Of a stretch of 64,000 nucleotides of DNA, positions 9,704-18,645 are shown piece by piece. The notes below the pieces were generated by a model, which saw nothing but the letters and a program-made list of their open reading frames with translations, did not search any database and was not told where the DNA came from. The stretch is taken from positions 1-64,000 of the forward strand of contig NZ_BAAAZR010000002.1 of NCBI RefSeq assembly GCF_039537005.1, written 5' to 3'. The DNA is from Sphaerisporangium flaviroseum (GTDB lineage: Bacteria; Actinomycetota; Actinomycetes; Streptosporangiales; Streptosporangiaceae). Each line of letters opens with the position of its first letter. Position 1 is the stretch's first letter. Made by a program: the position numbers and the translations under genes.

Positions 9704-10260
9704 CGATCTTCCTCCATGAGGGAGCGCAGGCGCTTGAGGCAGCGGATGCGGGTGGGCCCGATGCTGCCGACGGGCATGTCCAGGCACCGGGCGAGCTGGG
9801 CATAGCGGATCTCGGGGACGGTGACGATCAGCCGGAGGAGCGAGCGGCACGGCTCGCGAAGCGTGTCGACGGCCGCCCACAGCCGGCGCCCGTCCTCCTC
9901 GGTGAGCATGGCCGCCACAGGGTCGCCGTCGGGTGCCGGGATCTCGGCGGGCAGGCCGGGCAGCGGGTCGCCCGCCCGGCCCCGGCCGATGCGCGCCGCC
10001 TCGTGGCGCGTCGTGGTGACGAGCCACGCGCCGATGCGATCGGGGTCGCGGATCGTGTGGACGCTTTCGATCAGCCGGAGCCAGGCGGCCTGCACGGCGT
10101 CGGCTGCGTCGGAGGGGTTCAGCCCGAAGGCCCGGGCGACGGCCCACATGCGGTAGCCGAAGCGGTCGACGAGGTCGCGCCAGGCGGTCTCGTCGAGGAG
10201 GTCGAGGTCGTGAGGCATGAGGTGACTTTGCGTGCCGGAGGGGATGCTCTTGGTGAGCAC
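9700..10260 (-). CDS. RNA polymerase sigma factor, sigma-70/ECF type
   Basis: 186 residues. Region 2 lies at about 25-95 (DAVQAAWLRLIE core) and region 4 at about 130-185 (LAQLARCLDMPVGSIGP-like helix-turn-helix). It should direct RNA polymerase to a small regulon. The GTG at 10260 is 1 bp from the protease stop; an ATG at 10218 is the alternative start and gives 172 residues. It is co-transcribed with the subtilisin-like protease upstream and the partner and CHAT genes downstream, so the operon is likely part of its own regulatory circuit (inference). Confidence 0.88.
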   Translation of the reverse strand: MLTKSIPSGTQSHLMPHDLDLLDETAWRDLVDRFGYRMWAVARAFGLNPSDAADAVQAAWLRLIESVHTIRDPDRIGAWLVTTTRHEAARIGRGRAGDPLPGLPAEIPAPDGDPVAAMLTEEDGRRLWAAVDTLREPCRSLLRLIVTVPEIRYAQLARCLDMPVGSIGPTRIRCLKRLRSLMEEDR

Positions 10261-10261
10261 A

Positions 10262-11341
10262 TTAGCGGGGCCCGGGCACCAGGACTCCGAGATCGGGGAA
10301 TCGCCTGCCGCGCCGCGTGTCCAGCACGTGGCTCACGGCCTCGCCGGGGGACATGTGCCGCGCGGCGGCGGCGACGGCCCCGGCGACCACGGCGGCCGAG
10401 AACGACGTGCCGCTCCAGACGGCATAGCTCTTGAAATGATCAAAGTCCACGAAACTACTGGTCAAAGCCTCCCCACGGGCGCAGGCGTCCACCCAGGGGC
10501 CGTACGCGGAGAACCTCGCGCGCCCGTTCTCGGTGGAATCGAGCGCCCCCACGGCGATGACGCGGGGCAGCGCGGCGGGCCAGAAGGGCCGTGAGGAGGC
10601 GGTGTTCCCCGCGCAGGCCACGATCACCGTGTCGGTGAACCAGGCCAGCGCGCGCTGCAGCAGGGGCGAGGGCCGGTCGTCGTAGGTGAAGCAGCCGAAC
10701 GACAGCACGAGCACGTCGAGGCGGATGTCCCGGAAGCGGCCGAGCGCCTGGAGCACGCCCACCTCGTCGCCCACCCCGTTGCTGTCCAGCACCCGTGCCA
10801 CGCGCAGCCGTACCCCCGGAGCCTGGCGCAGCACCAGGCCGGCGATGAAGGTGCCGTGGCCCGCCTGGGTGTCGAGAACCCCGTCGCCGTCGGCGTCGAG
10901 GACCTCGTCGGGCTGGTCGCGGAACCAGCCGGCGTCCTTGAACCACGGATGCGGCGCCACGCCGGTGTCGAGCAGCCCGACGGTCACCGGGGAGGGCTCG
11001 CCCGCTTCGTAGGCCGGGGCCGCCGCCGGAAGCGGCACCCCGGTGGGCCCGCCGAAGTACAGCGGCTGGCCGACGACGACGTGGTTGGGGCAGGCCTGGT
11101 ATCCCTGCGCGGAGAGCGTCGCGGCGATCTCGCACGGGTCGGCTCCGGGCGCGAGCCGCACGACGGAGAGCCCGTCCAGATGCTCGACCGCCTGTGTCCA
11201 CCTCGCCGCGGCGTCCGGGGCCTCGGTGAGCAGCACACCGGGCCTGATGAGAGCACTGCGGCCGGGTAAGTGCTCGACTACCTGCACGTTCACCGGCGGC
11301 TCCTTATGGGGGAGGTAAACACGGAACGTATCTTTCCCCAT
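10262..11341 (-). CDS. S8 family (subtilisin-like) serine protease without signal peptide
   Basis: About 359 residues from the ATG at 11341 (a TTG at 11356 is also possible). The catalytic triad is clear: Asp125 in GLLDTGV, His162 in GHGTFIAG and Ser313 in SGTSFSAAV; the oxyanion Asn246 lies in CAGNTA. An N-terminal region of about 110 residues precedes the catalytic domain. No signal peptide or membrane anchor is present, so it probably acts inside the cell. It is first in the operon with the sigma factor, partner and CHAT protease, making a two-protease cluster. Confidence 0.9.
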   Translation of the reverse strand: MGKDTFRVYLPHKEPPVNVQVVEHLPGRSALIRPGVLLTEAPDAAARWTQAVEHLDGLSVVRLAPGADPCEIAATLSAQGYQACPNHVVVGQPLYFGGPTGVPLPAAAPAYEAGEPSPVTVGLLDTGVAPHPWFKDAGWFRDQPDEVLDADGDGVLDTQAGHGTFIAGLVLRQAPGVRLRVARVLDSNGVGDEVGVLQALGRFRDIRLDVLVLSFGCFTYDDRPSPLLQRALAWFTDTVIVACAGNTASSRPFWPAALPRVIAVGALDSTENGRARFSAYGPWVDACARGEALTSSFVDFDHFKSYAVWSGTSFSAAVVAGAVAAAARHMSPGEAVSHVLDTRRGRRFPDLGVLVPGPR

Positions 11342-11484
11342 GCGGAGAGTTGCCAAGCGTGATTAGGTATGACCCGGCTCTGGTGCCCCGCCACGACGGA
11401 CGGTAGTCTCTCCCTCAGTCACTTGTGATCATCCCAGTATGAGGACGTTGGGGAAGGCGCACCTCGTACGAAACGGGAGGTCCG

Positions 11485-11979
11485 GTGTCTGCTCGTGGCG
11501 TGCTGTACGTCCACTCGGCTCAGCCCGCGCTGTGCCCGCACATCGAATGGGCGGTCGCGGGTGTGCTTGGCGTACCCGTTGACCTGTCGTGGACTCCGCA
11601 GCCGGCCCAGCCTGGCACGGTGCGCACGCAGGCCGAGTGGGAGGGCCGCCCCGGCACGGCCGCGGCGATCACCTCGTCGCTCATGGGCTGGCAGCGCATC
11701 CGCTTCGAGATCACCGAAGACGCCTCCGCGGGCGTCGACGGGTCCCGGCATGCCTACACGCCCACCCTGGGTGCCTTCACGGCCGTGATCGGGGTGTCCG
11801 GCGACATCATGATCCCCGAGGACCGGCTCCGCAACGTCATGCTCATGGCGGCGCAGGGCAGGGTCGTCCTGGAGGAAGAGCTCGACAAGCTGCTCGGCAA
11901 GCAGTGGGACGAGGAACTGGAGCCGTTCCGCTACGCCGGCGACGGCGCCCCCGTCCGCTGGCTGCACGCCGCCGTGTGA
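11485..11979 (+). CDS. DUF3145 family protein
   Basis: A 164-residue soluble protein matching the actinobacterial DUF3145 family over its full length (MSARGVLYVHSAQPALCPH start, WDEELEPFRYAGDG near the end). Its function is unknown. It is strongly conserved and single-copy in actinomycetes. It faces the ATP-binding protein gene, with a small GC hairpin (11985-11998) in the gap. Confidence 0.88.
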   Translation: MSARGVLYVHSAQPALCPHIEWAVAGVLGVPVDLSWTPQPAQPGTVRTQAEWEGRPGTAAAITSSLMGWQRIRFEITEDASAGVDGSRHAYTPTLGAFTAVIGVSGDIMIPEDRLRNVMLMAAQGRVVLEEELDKLLGKQWDEELEPFRYAGDGAPVRWLHAAV

Positions 11980-12003
11980 CGCCCGCCCCCAAGGGGGCCG
12001 CTC

Positions 12004-12423
12004 CTAAGGGATCAGCTCGAACCACGTCGTGGTGCCGGCCTCGTGCTTGCGCACTCCGAAGCGCGCCGAGAGCGCGCGTACGAGGAACAGCCCTCTTCCT
12101 CCCAGCGAGGAGGGATCCGGGGTCATCACCCGGGGGAGGCGGTCGGCCGAGCCGTCGTCGACGACCTCCACACGGACCACATCGCCCGCCTGGACCATGA
12201 TCGTCACCTTCCCCGTGTCCCTCGAACGGCTGTGCCGGGCGGCATTGGTGAACAGCTCGCTCGCCAGCAGCTCCGCGTCGCCGGCGATCCGGTGGTAGCG
12301 CGCGTGGCCGAGCACCTCGCGCACGAATGCGCGGGCCTGCGCGGCCTGGTCGTGCGTGCCGGGGAAGGTGGCCGTGACCAGACGGGTGACAGCGGGCGTA
12401 CCCTGCTCTGCCGGCACTTTCAT
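12004..12423 (-). CDS. RsbW/SpoIIAB-like ATP-binding protein
   Basis: About 139 residues of a GHKL-fold ATPase of the HATPase_c_2 type used by anti-sigma-factor kinases. The N box is ELLASELFTNAARHSR, followed by VVDDGS and a GGRGLFLV lid motif. ATG 12423 follows a GAGAGGCGG ribosome-binding sequence; ATG 12447 and 12465 are upstream alternatives. It is divergent from an XRE-DUF5753 regulator, a pairing repeated many times in actinomycete genomes. The target of this copy is unknown. Confidence 0.87.
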   Translation of the reverse strand: MKVPAEQGTPAVTRLVTATFPGTHDQAAQARAFVREVLGHARYHRIAGDAELLASELFTNAARHSRSRDTGKVTIMVQAGDVVRVEVVDDGSADRLPRVMTPDPSSLGGRGLFLVRALSARFGVRKHEAGTTTWFELIP

Positions 12424-12621
12424 CGACAACCGCCTCTCGCGTGTCATCTGACGCTCTGGACACATTGTGTGCCCATCTGATCGCCCACGGTCACATTGCT
12501 AGCAGAGTCGTTAATGCAGCAACTTGAAAAGCCTCAGATTGGTTGGTGTCAAAGAGTGCCTTGCCGGATGCTCTCGGTGACCGCCAGACTGAGCGGCCTG
12601 AAGACGTCCGAAGGAGGGTGC

Positions 12622-13482
12622 GTGAGCGCAGCACGTCGTAGCCCCACCGCACGGCATCGCCGCCTCATCGCCGAGCTGCGCAGGCTCCGGGCGGCGAGCG
12701 GGAAGTCCCGCCAGGAGGTCGCCGCCCTGGTGGGCACGACCGACATCACCCTCTGGCGGCACGAGACCGGCCTGAGCAGGCCGACCCCGGCCGACGTGGC
12801 CGCGCTGCTGGAGGTGTACGGCCTCGCCGGCGAGGCGCGGGGCACGCTGCTGGAGATGGCACGTGAGGCGCGCAAGCGCGGATGGTGGCACCGCTACCGC
12901 CACACGCTGAAGCCCGGCTTCGACTCCTACATCGGGCTGGAGGCCGAGGGCTCGGTCCTGCGCACCTACCAGCCCCAGGTCGTTCCCGGCCTGCTCCAGA
13001 CCGAGGCGTACGCGCGAGCGGTGATCGGGGCCACCGCGACGGATCCGGCGCCGTCCGAGATCGAGGAGCAGGTCGCCGTCCGCATGTCGCGGCAGGATCT
13101 GGTCACACGGCCGGATGACCCGATCCGGCTGGTCGCCGTGCTCGACGAGGCGGTGTTCCGACGGCGGGTCGGCGGGCCGGGCACGATGCGCGGGCAGCTC
13201 TTCCACCTGCTGGAGATGAGCGATCTTCGGAACGTCGAGATCAGGGCCGTCCCGTTCGCCGCGGGCGCCCACTGCGCGATGGACGGGCCGTTCTGCTTGC
13301 TGGAGTTCCCCGATCCCGGCGATCCCGGCGTGGTCTACCTGGAGCAGGCCGCCAGCGGGATGGTACTCGAAGAACCAGAAGAGCTCCGGAGGTACGCGCT
13401 GATGTTCGCGGGCCTCCTGGCCAGAGCCCTCTCACCGGACGAGACCGTGGTGCTGATCGCCTCGGCCGCCCAGGACGGTTGA
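12622..13482 (+). CDS. XRE-family regulator with DUF5753 domain
   Basis: A 286-residue protein with a helix-turn-helix over about residues 13-70 (SRQEVAALVGTTDITLWRHETGLSRP) and a C-terminal DUF5753 effector domain (about 95-280). The GTG at 12622 was chosen because it follows a strong AAGGAGG at 12611-12617; the frame stays open to 12496. It is divergent from the ATP-binding protein, as is usual for this family, many members of which affect development or antibiotic production in streptomycetes. Confidence 0.9.
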   Translation: MSAARRSPTARHRRLIAELRRLRAASGKSRQEVAALVGTTDITLWRHETGLSRPTPADVAALLEVYGLAGEARGTLLEMAREARKRGWWHRYRHTLKPGFDSYIGLEAEGSVLRTYQPQVVPGLLQTEAYARAVIGATATDPAPSEIEEQVAVRMSRQDLVTRPDDPIRLVAVLDEAVFRRRVGGPGTMRGQLFHLLEMSDLRNVEIRAVPFAAGAHCAMDGPFCLLEFPDPGDPGVVYLEQAASGMVLEEPEELRRYALMFAGLLARALSPDETVVLIASAAQDG

Positions 13483-13539
13483 AAGACGCGACCTTCCGAC
13501 GCCCGGCCGAGGCCGCCCAGCGGGGCCCTGAAGCCGGCA

Positions 13540-13573
13540 GAGGCCCCGTACCGGCGTTCCGGTGCGGGGCCTC
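13540..13573. terminator. Hairpin terminator between convergent genes
   Basis: A 15-bp stem, GAGGCCCCGTACCGG paired with CCGGTGCGGGGCCTC (one T-G pair), with a 4-base loop. It sits between the XRE regulator and the convergent accD and probably serves both. Confidence 0.75.
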
Positions 13574-13586
13574 CGCGGCCGGCGGT

Positions 13587-15011
13587 CTACAGCGGGATGT
13601 TGCCGTGGGCGCCGCGGGCCGGGGTGGCCTGGGCCAGGACCCTGGCGATGGTGCTGCGGGTCTCGGCGGGCTTGATGACCTCGTCGACGACGCCGAGCTG
13701 GATGGCGCGGTCGAGGCCGCCGGCGACCTTCTCGTGCTCCTCGGCGAGCCGTGCCTCCAGGGCCGAACGCTCCTCTTCGGGCGCGGCGGCGATCTCGCGG
13801 CGCTTCAGCACCCGTACGGCCGCGACCGCGCCCATCACGGCGACCTCGGCGGTCGGCCAGGCGAACACCTTGGTGGCGCCCAGGGACCGGGAGTTCATCG
13901 CGATGTACGCCCCGCCGTACGCCTTGCGCGTGACCAGCGTCACGCGCGGCACCGACGCCTCGGCGAAGGCGTGCAGCAGCTTGGCGCCGCGGCGTACGAC
14001 GCCGTCGTGCTCCTGCCCGACACCGGGGAGGTAGCCGGGGACGTCCACCAGGACGACCAGCGGCACTCCGAAGGAGTCGCACATGCGGACGAAGCGGGCC
14101 GCCTTCTCGGCGGAGGTGGAGTCGAGGCAACCGGCCAGGCGCATCGGGTTGTTGGCGATGATGCCCACCGTGCGGCCGCCGAGGCGGCCGAGCGTGGTGA
14201 CGATGTTGGGCGCCCACTTGGGGTGCAGCTCGACCCCCGGCTCGTCGAGCAGGCCGTTGACCAGCGGCTGCACAGAATAGGCCCGGCGGGCCTCCTCGGG
14301 CAGCAGGCCGGAGAAGTCGACGTCCTCGACCGATTCGAGGCGGACGCGGCCCTGGTGGCCCAGCAGCACGGCCAGGCGGCGGGCGTTCAGCAGCGCCTCG
14401 GTGTCGGTCTTGGTGACCACGTGCACCACGCCGCTGCGCTTGCTGTGGGGCTCGGGACCGCCCAGCGCGGCCATGTCGATCTGTTCGCCGGTGACGCTGC
14501 GGACGACGTCGGGGCCGGTGACGAAGATGCGGCCCCGGTCGGAGAGGATCACCAGGTCGGTCAGCGCCGGCCCGTACGCCGCGCCGCCCGCCGCCGGGCC
14601 GAGCACTACGGAGATCTGCGGGACCACGCCCGATGCCCGGGTCATGGCGGCGAACACGCGGCCGACGGCGTGCAGTGACTCGACGCCCTCGGCGAGGCGG
14701 GCGCCTCCGGAGTGCCAGAGGCCGACCACCGGCACCCGCTCGCGCACCGCGACGTCGTAGGCGTGCACGATGTGCTCGCAGCCCTCGCTGCCCATCGCGC
14801 CCCCCTGGACGCGGGCATCGCTGGAGAAGGCCACCACGGGCACTCCCTCGACGCGGCCCATGGCGGCGAGCACGCCGCTGCGGCCCTCAGGGGAGAGCAG
14901 GTGGATCGATCCCTCGTCGAAGAAGGCGGACAGACGTATGAGCGGGTCTCGAGGATCAGTGGCCTCCTGGTCGGAGGCTGCGGTCACCACCCCGTTGTCG
15001 AGCACGGTCAC
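13587..15011 (-). CDS. accD: Acyl-CoA carboxylase, carboxyltransferase beta subunit
   Basis: A 474-residue biotin-dependent carboxyltransferase that moves CO2 from carboxybiotin to acetyl- or propionyl-CoA, supplying malonyl- or methylmalonyl-CoA for lipid synthesis. The N-terminal oxyanion-hole region GPAAGGAAYGPAL (about 140-155) and the C-terminal KAYGGAYIAMNS region (about 345-360) are intact. The ends AccD-like. It is the last gene of the fatty-acid cluster, 12 bp after fabF. The biotin-carrying alpha subunit is not in this window. Confidence 0.92.
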   Translation of the reverse strand: MTVLDNGVVTAASDQEATDPRDPLIRLSAFFDEGSIHLLSPEGRSGVLAAMGRVEGVPVVAFSSDARVQGGAMGSEGCEHIVHAYDVAVRERVPVVGLWHSGGARLAEGVESLHAVGRVFAAMTRASGVVPQISVVLGPAAGGAAYGPALTDLVILSDRGRIFVTGPDVVRSVTGEQIDMAALGGPEPHSKRSGVVHVVTKTDTEALLNARRLAVLLGHQGRVRLESVEDVDFSGLLPEEARRAYSVQPLVNGLLDEPGVELHPKWAPNIVTTLGRLGGRTVGIIANNPMRLAGCLDSTSAEKAARFVRMCDSFGVPLVVLVDVPGYLPGVGQEHDGVVRRGAKLLHAFAEASVPRVTLVTRKAYGGAYIAMNSRSLGATKVFAWPTAEVAVMGAVAAVRVLKRREIAAAPEEERSALEARLAEEHEKVAGGLDRAIQLGVVDEVIKPAETRSTIARVLAQATPARGAHGNIPL

Positions 15012-15023
15012 TGTCGCTCCAAA

Positions 15024-16256
15024 TCAGATGCTGGTGAAGGCGACGGCGACGTTGTGGCCGCCGAACCCGAACGAGTTGTTGATCGCGGCGATCTGGCCTT
15101 CGGGGAGCTTGCGCGGCTCCCCGCGCACGATGTCCACCTCGACGCCGTCGTCGAGGTCTTCCAGGTTGATGGTGGCCGGCACGATGCGGTCGTACAGCGA
15201 CTTGATCGTGAAGACGGATTCGATGCCGCCGGCCCCGCCGAGGAGGTGGCCGGTCATCGACTTGGTCGCCGTCACGAGCGGGTGGTCGCCGAGGACGTCC
15301 TTGATGGCCACGGCCTCCACGACGTCCCCCGCGGGCGTGGAGGTGGCGTGCGCGTTGACGTGCACGATGTCCTGTCCGGTCAGCCTGGCGTCCTCCAGGA
15401 CCCTGCGGGCCGCGCTTCTGACGCCCGCGCCCGTGGGCTCGGGCTGGGCGATGTGGTGGGCGTCGCCGGAGTAGCCGACCCCGGCGACCTCGGCGTAGAC
15501 GCGCGCGCCGCGGGCCAGGGCGTGCTGCTCGGACTCGAGGACGATGATGCCCGCGCCCTCACCGAGCACGAAGCCGTCGCGGCCCCTGTCCCAGGGCCGG
15601 GAGGCGCGCTCGGGCTCGTCGTTCCTCGTCGACATCGCGCGCATCGCCGCGAACGAGCCGAGGTTGAGCGGGTGGATGGCGGCCTCCGTGCCGCCGGCCA
15701 CCACGATGTCCGCACGCCCGGATCTGATCATCTCCATGGCGTAGCCGATGGACTCGGCGCCGGTGGCGCAGGCGCTGACGGTGGCGTGGACGCCCGCCGT
15801 CGCGCCGAGCTCGATGCCGATCCAGCCGGCCGAGCCGTTGGGCATCAGCATGGGCACGGTGAAGGGGGAGAGCCGCTGCCAGCCCTTCTCCTTGAACACG
15901 TCATAGGCGGCGAGGATCGTGGTGATCCCGCCGATGCCGCTGCCGACGACCACGCCCAGCCGGTCGGACTCGACCTTCGGCGCCCCCGCGTCCTGCCAGG
16001 CCTCACGGGCGGCGATGAGCGCGAACTGCTCGGCGCGGTCGAGGCGGCGCGACTCGGGCTTGGGGAGCACCTCGGTGGGCTCCACGGCCGCCCGTGCGGC
16101 GAACTTGACGGGCAGCAGGTCGATCCAGTCCTCGGTGAGGGTCCTGACACCCGACTGTCCGGCGAGGAGCGCCGACCAGGTCGAGGCGACGTCTCCACCG
16201 AGGGGCGTTGTCACGCCGAGCCCGGTGACAACGACACGTACCCGGTCTGTACTCAC
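15024..16256 (-). CDS. fabF: Beta-ketoacyl-ACP synthase II
   Basis: A 410-residue condensing enzyme that extends acyl-ACP with malonyl-ACP in type II fatty acid synthesis. The catalytic residues are Cys163 (VSACATG), His303 (NAHATSTPAGD), Lys332 and His337 (TKSMTGHLLG). It lies between acpP and accD in the fab operon. Its length and motifs are normal for FabF. Confidence 0.95.
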   Translation of the reverse strand: MSTDRVRVVVTGLGVTTPLGGDVASTWSALLAGQSGVRTLTEDWIDLLPVKFAARAAVEPTEVLPKPESRRLDRAEQFALIAAREAWQDAGAPKVESDRLGVVVGSGIGGITTILAAYDVFKEKGWQRLSPFTVPMLMPNGSAGWIGIELGATAGVHATVSACATGAESIGYAMEMIRSGRADIVVAGGTEAAIHPLNLGSFAAMRAMSTRNDEPERASRPWDRGRDGFVLGEGAGIIVLESEQHALARGARVYAEVAGVGYSGDAHHIAQPEPTGAGVRSAARRVLEDARLTGQDIVHVNAHATSTPAGDVVEAVAIKDVLGDHPLVTATKSMTGHLLGGAGGIESVFTIKSLYDRIVPATINLEDLDDGVEVDIVRGEPRKLPEGQIAAINNSFGFGGHNVAVAFTSI

Positions 16257-16331
16257 TTTGATGCGCTCCTTGTGATCGTCGCGAAGCAGGGGGGCTCAGA
16301 CGCCCGGGCAGCAGGCGCCTGAGGGGGAGAA

Positions 16332-16571
16332 CTAGTTCTGGATGAAGTTGACGACGTCCTTGACCGTCTTCAGGTGCTTGAGCTGGTCGTCGGGGATCTC
16401 GACGCCGAACTCGTCCTGGGCGGCGACGGCGATCTCCACCATGGAGAGCGAGTCGATGTCGAGGTCGTCCACGAAGTTCTTCTCCGGGGTGACCTCGGTG
16501 GCCGGGATGCCGGTGATCTCGTTGATGATCTTGCCGAGGCCCGCGAGGATTTCCTGCTCGGTTGCTGCCAT
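16332..16571 (-). CDS. acpP: Acyl carrier protein
   Basis: A 79-residue acidic protein carrying growing acyl chains on a 4'-phosphopantetheine arm attached to Ser41 in the DIDSLSMVE motif. It is flanked by fabH and fabF as in Streptomyces. The ATG at 16571 is preceded by an AAGGAGAA-type ribosome-binding site. Confidence 0.97.
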   Translation of the reverse strand: MAATEQEILAGLGKIINEITGIPATEVTPEKNFVDDLDIDSLSMVEIAVAAQDEFGVEIPDDQLKHLKTVKDVVNFIQN

Positions 16572-16642
16572 GTCGCGATTTTCTCCTTGGGTTGGTTGTT
16601 CTCTTGATGTGTACGGCGAGCCGTGCGGGCCTCCGTACAGGT

Positions 16643-17599
16643 TCAGGGAATCTCCACCACTTGGCCGGCGTAGGTAAGGCCGGCCCCGAAGCCGAGAAGC
16701 AGGGCAAGGTCGCCCGACTGGACCTCGCCGCGCTCGATCATGCGGCTCAGCGCCAGCGGGATCGACGCCGCGGAGGTGTTGCCGGCGAGCACGATGTCCT
16801 TGGCGATGACGGCCTTCTCGGCGCCGAGCTTGCGGGCGATGGTCTCGATGATGCGCAGGTTGGCCTGGTGGGGGACGAAGGCGGCCAGCTCGGACGGATC
16901 GACCCCGGCACGGTCGCAGGCCTCCTTGGCCACCGGGTGCAGGGCCGTGGTGGCCCAGCGGAACACGGCCTGTCCTTCCTGGTGGAGGAAGGAGTCGCGG
17001 TCCTTGACGATGATCGCGTCGGACTTGTCGCCCGCGCTGCCCCAGACCACGGGGCCGATGCCCGGCGTCTCCGACGGCCCGACCACGGCGGCCCCCGCGC
17101 CGTCGGCGAAGATCACCGCGGTGGCCCTGTCGGTCCAGTCGATCCACTGGGAAAGCTTCTCGGTGCCGACCACCAGCACGTTCGTCGCGGATCCGGCTCG
17201 TACGGCGTCGCCGGCGGCGGCCAGTGCGTAGCAGAAGCCGGCACAGGCGGCGTTGACGTCGAAGGCGCCGGGAGCCTGGACGCCGAGGCGGTGTGCCACG
17301 CGGGCGGCGGCGTTCGGGATCTGCGTCTCCAGGGTGCAGGTCGCGACGACGACCAGGTCGATCTCGGCCGCCGACAGCCCGCTGGCCGCCAGGGCCTTGC
17401 CGCCCGCCTGGACGGCGAGGTCGACGTCGGACTCCTCGGGACCTGCGACCCGGCGCTCCTTGATGCCGACGCGGCTCTGGATCCAGGCGTCGTTGGTGTC
17501 CATGGCCTTGGCCAGGTCGTCGTTGGTGACGATACCGGCCGGCTGGTAACCGCCGAACGCGAGCACCTTGGCGCCCGGGGCGCCCCGCATGATCCTCAC
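16643..17599 (-). CDS. fabH: Beta-ketoacyl-ACP synthase III
   Basis: A 318-residue enzyme that starts fatty acid synthesis by condensing an acyl-CoA primer with malonyl-ACP; in actinomycetes branched primers are usual. The catalytic triad is Cys119 (NAACAGF), His244 (PHQANLR) and Asn274 (AGNTSAAS). The GTG at 17599 overlaps the fabD stop (GTGA), favouring it over the ATG at 17590. Confidence 0.95.
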   Translation of the reverse strand: MRIMRGAPGAKVLAFGGYQPAGIVTNDDLAKAMDTNDAWIQSRVGIKERRVAGPEESDVDLAVQAGGKALAASGLSAAEIDLVVVATCTLETQIPNAAARVAHRLGVQAPGAFDVNAACAGFCYALAAAGDAVRAGSATNVLVVGTEKLSQWIDWTDRATAVIFADGAGAAVVGPSETPGIGPVVWGSAGDKSDAIIVKDRDSFLHQEGQAVFRWATTALHPVAKEACDRAGVDPSELAAFVPHQANLRIIETIARKLGAEKAVIAKDIVLAGNTSAASIPLALSRMIERGEVQSGDLALLLGFGAGLTYAGQVVEIP

Positions 17600-18540
17600 T
17601 GGGCGGTCTCCTTGCTGATCACGGCGCGGGCTGCCGCGAGATCGTCGGGGGTCTTGAGGGGCACCGTCGCGATGCCGCGAAGCGCCCGCTTGGCCAGGCC
17701 GGTGAGAGTGCCTCCGGGCAGCAGCTCGATCATGGCCGTCGCGCCCAGATCGGCCATCGTGGCCATGCACCGGTCCCAGCGGACGGGGCGGCCGACCTGG
17801 TCGATCAGCCGCTCGACGAACTCGGCGCCGGTCGCGACGGCCGCGCCGTCCGCGTTGGACAGCAGGGTCGTGCGGGGGTCGCCCAGGGGGAGGCCGGCGG
17901 CCTCGGCCCGCATGTGCTGGACCGCGGGGGCCATGTGGCGGGTGTGGAACGCTCCCGCCACGGCCAGCTTGATCAACCGGGCGCGGGCCGGGCCGTCGGC
18001 CGCGAAGGCCTCAAGCTGCTCGGTCGTGCCGGCCGCGACGATCTGCCCCGCCCCGTTGATGTTGGCGGGCGTCAGGCCGTGACGCTCGATCGCCGCGAGC
18101 ACCTCGGTCTCGTCACCGCCGAGCACGGCCGTCATGCCGGTCTCGGTCACGGACGCGGCCTTGGCCATGGCCTGGCCGCGCTCGCGGACCAGGGCGACGG
18201 CCTGCTCGGGGGTGAGGACGCCGGCGATGGCCGCGGCGGTGAACTCCCCGACGCTGTGCCCGGCGGCCAGGCCGGGAAGGGCGTCTTCGGGGAACCCCGT
18301 GCCGAGCAGTTCCTCGGCGACGGCCAGGCCGGCGGCTACCAAGAGTGGCTGCGCGACGGCGGTGTCACGGATCTCGTCCGCGCCGGCCGTGGTCCCGTAG
18401 GAGATCAGATCGAGGCCGGCGATGTCCGACCATGCGGACAGCCGGTCACGCAGACCGGGGATCTCAAGCCACGGAGACAGGAAGCCGGGCGATTGGGCAC
18501 CTTGGCCGGGAGCGACGATGACGAGCACAAAATCCACCAT
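17596..18540 (-). CDS. fabD: Malonyl-CoA:ACP transacylase
   Basis: A 314-residue enzyme loading malonyl groups onto ACP. It shows the Gln-bearing PGQGAQ motif (11-16), the nucleophile Ser96 in GHSVGEF and the catalytic His199 in GAFHTRH. It is the first gene of the fab operon, 105 bp downstream of fasR. The ATG at 18540 gives a normal FabD N terminus. Confidence 0.95.
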   Translation of the reverse strand: MVDFVLVIVAPGQGAQSPGFLSPWLEIPGLRDRLSAWSDIAGLDLISYGTTAGADEIRDTAVAQPLLVAAGLAVAEELLGTGFPEDALPGLAAGHSVGEFTAAAIAGVLTPEQAVALVRERGQAMAKAASVTETGMTAVLGGDETEVLAAIERHGLTPANINGAGQIVAAGTTEQLEAFAADGPARARLIKLAVAGAFHTRHMAPAVQHMRAEAAGLPLGDPRTTLLSNADGAAVATGAEFVERLIDQVGRPVRWDRCMATMADLGATAMIELLPGGTLTGLAKRALRGIATVPLKTPDDLAAARAVISKETAQ

Positions 18541-18602
18541 GCCCTGTAGGAGTTCACCACACTGCTAATGATCCGTACGAACTTTGTCGGGGGGTCTTTG
18601 TA

Positions 18603-18625
18603 GGAAACCTCCAGTAGCGGTTTCC
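18603..18625. promoter_or_regulatory. Inverted repeat in the fabD promoter region
   Basis: GGAAACC and GGTTTCC arms separated by 9 bp, in the short gap between fasR and fabD. FasR of Streptomyces activates the fab operon from this interval, so this is a candidate operator; the assignment is inference. Confidence 0.4.
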
Positions 18626-18645
18626 GGACCGTTACCGAACCCGAT

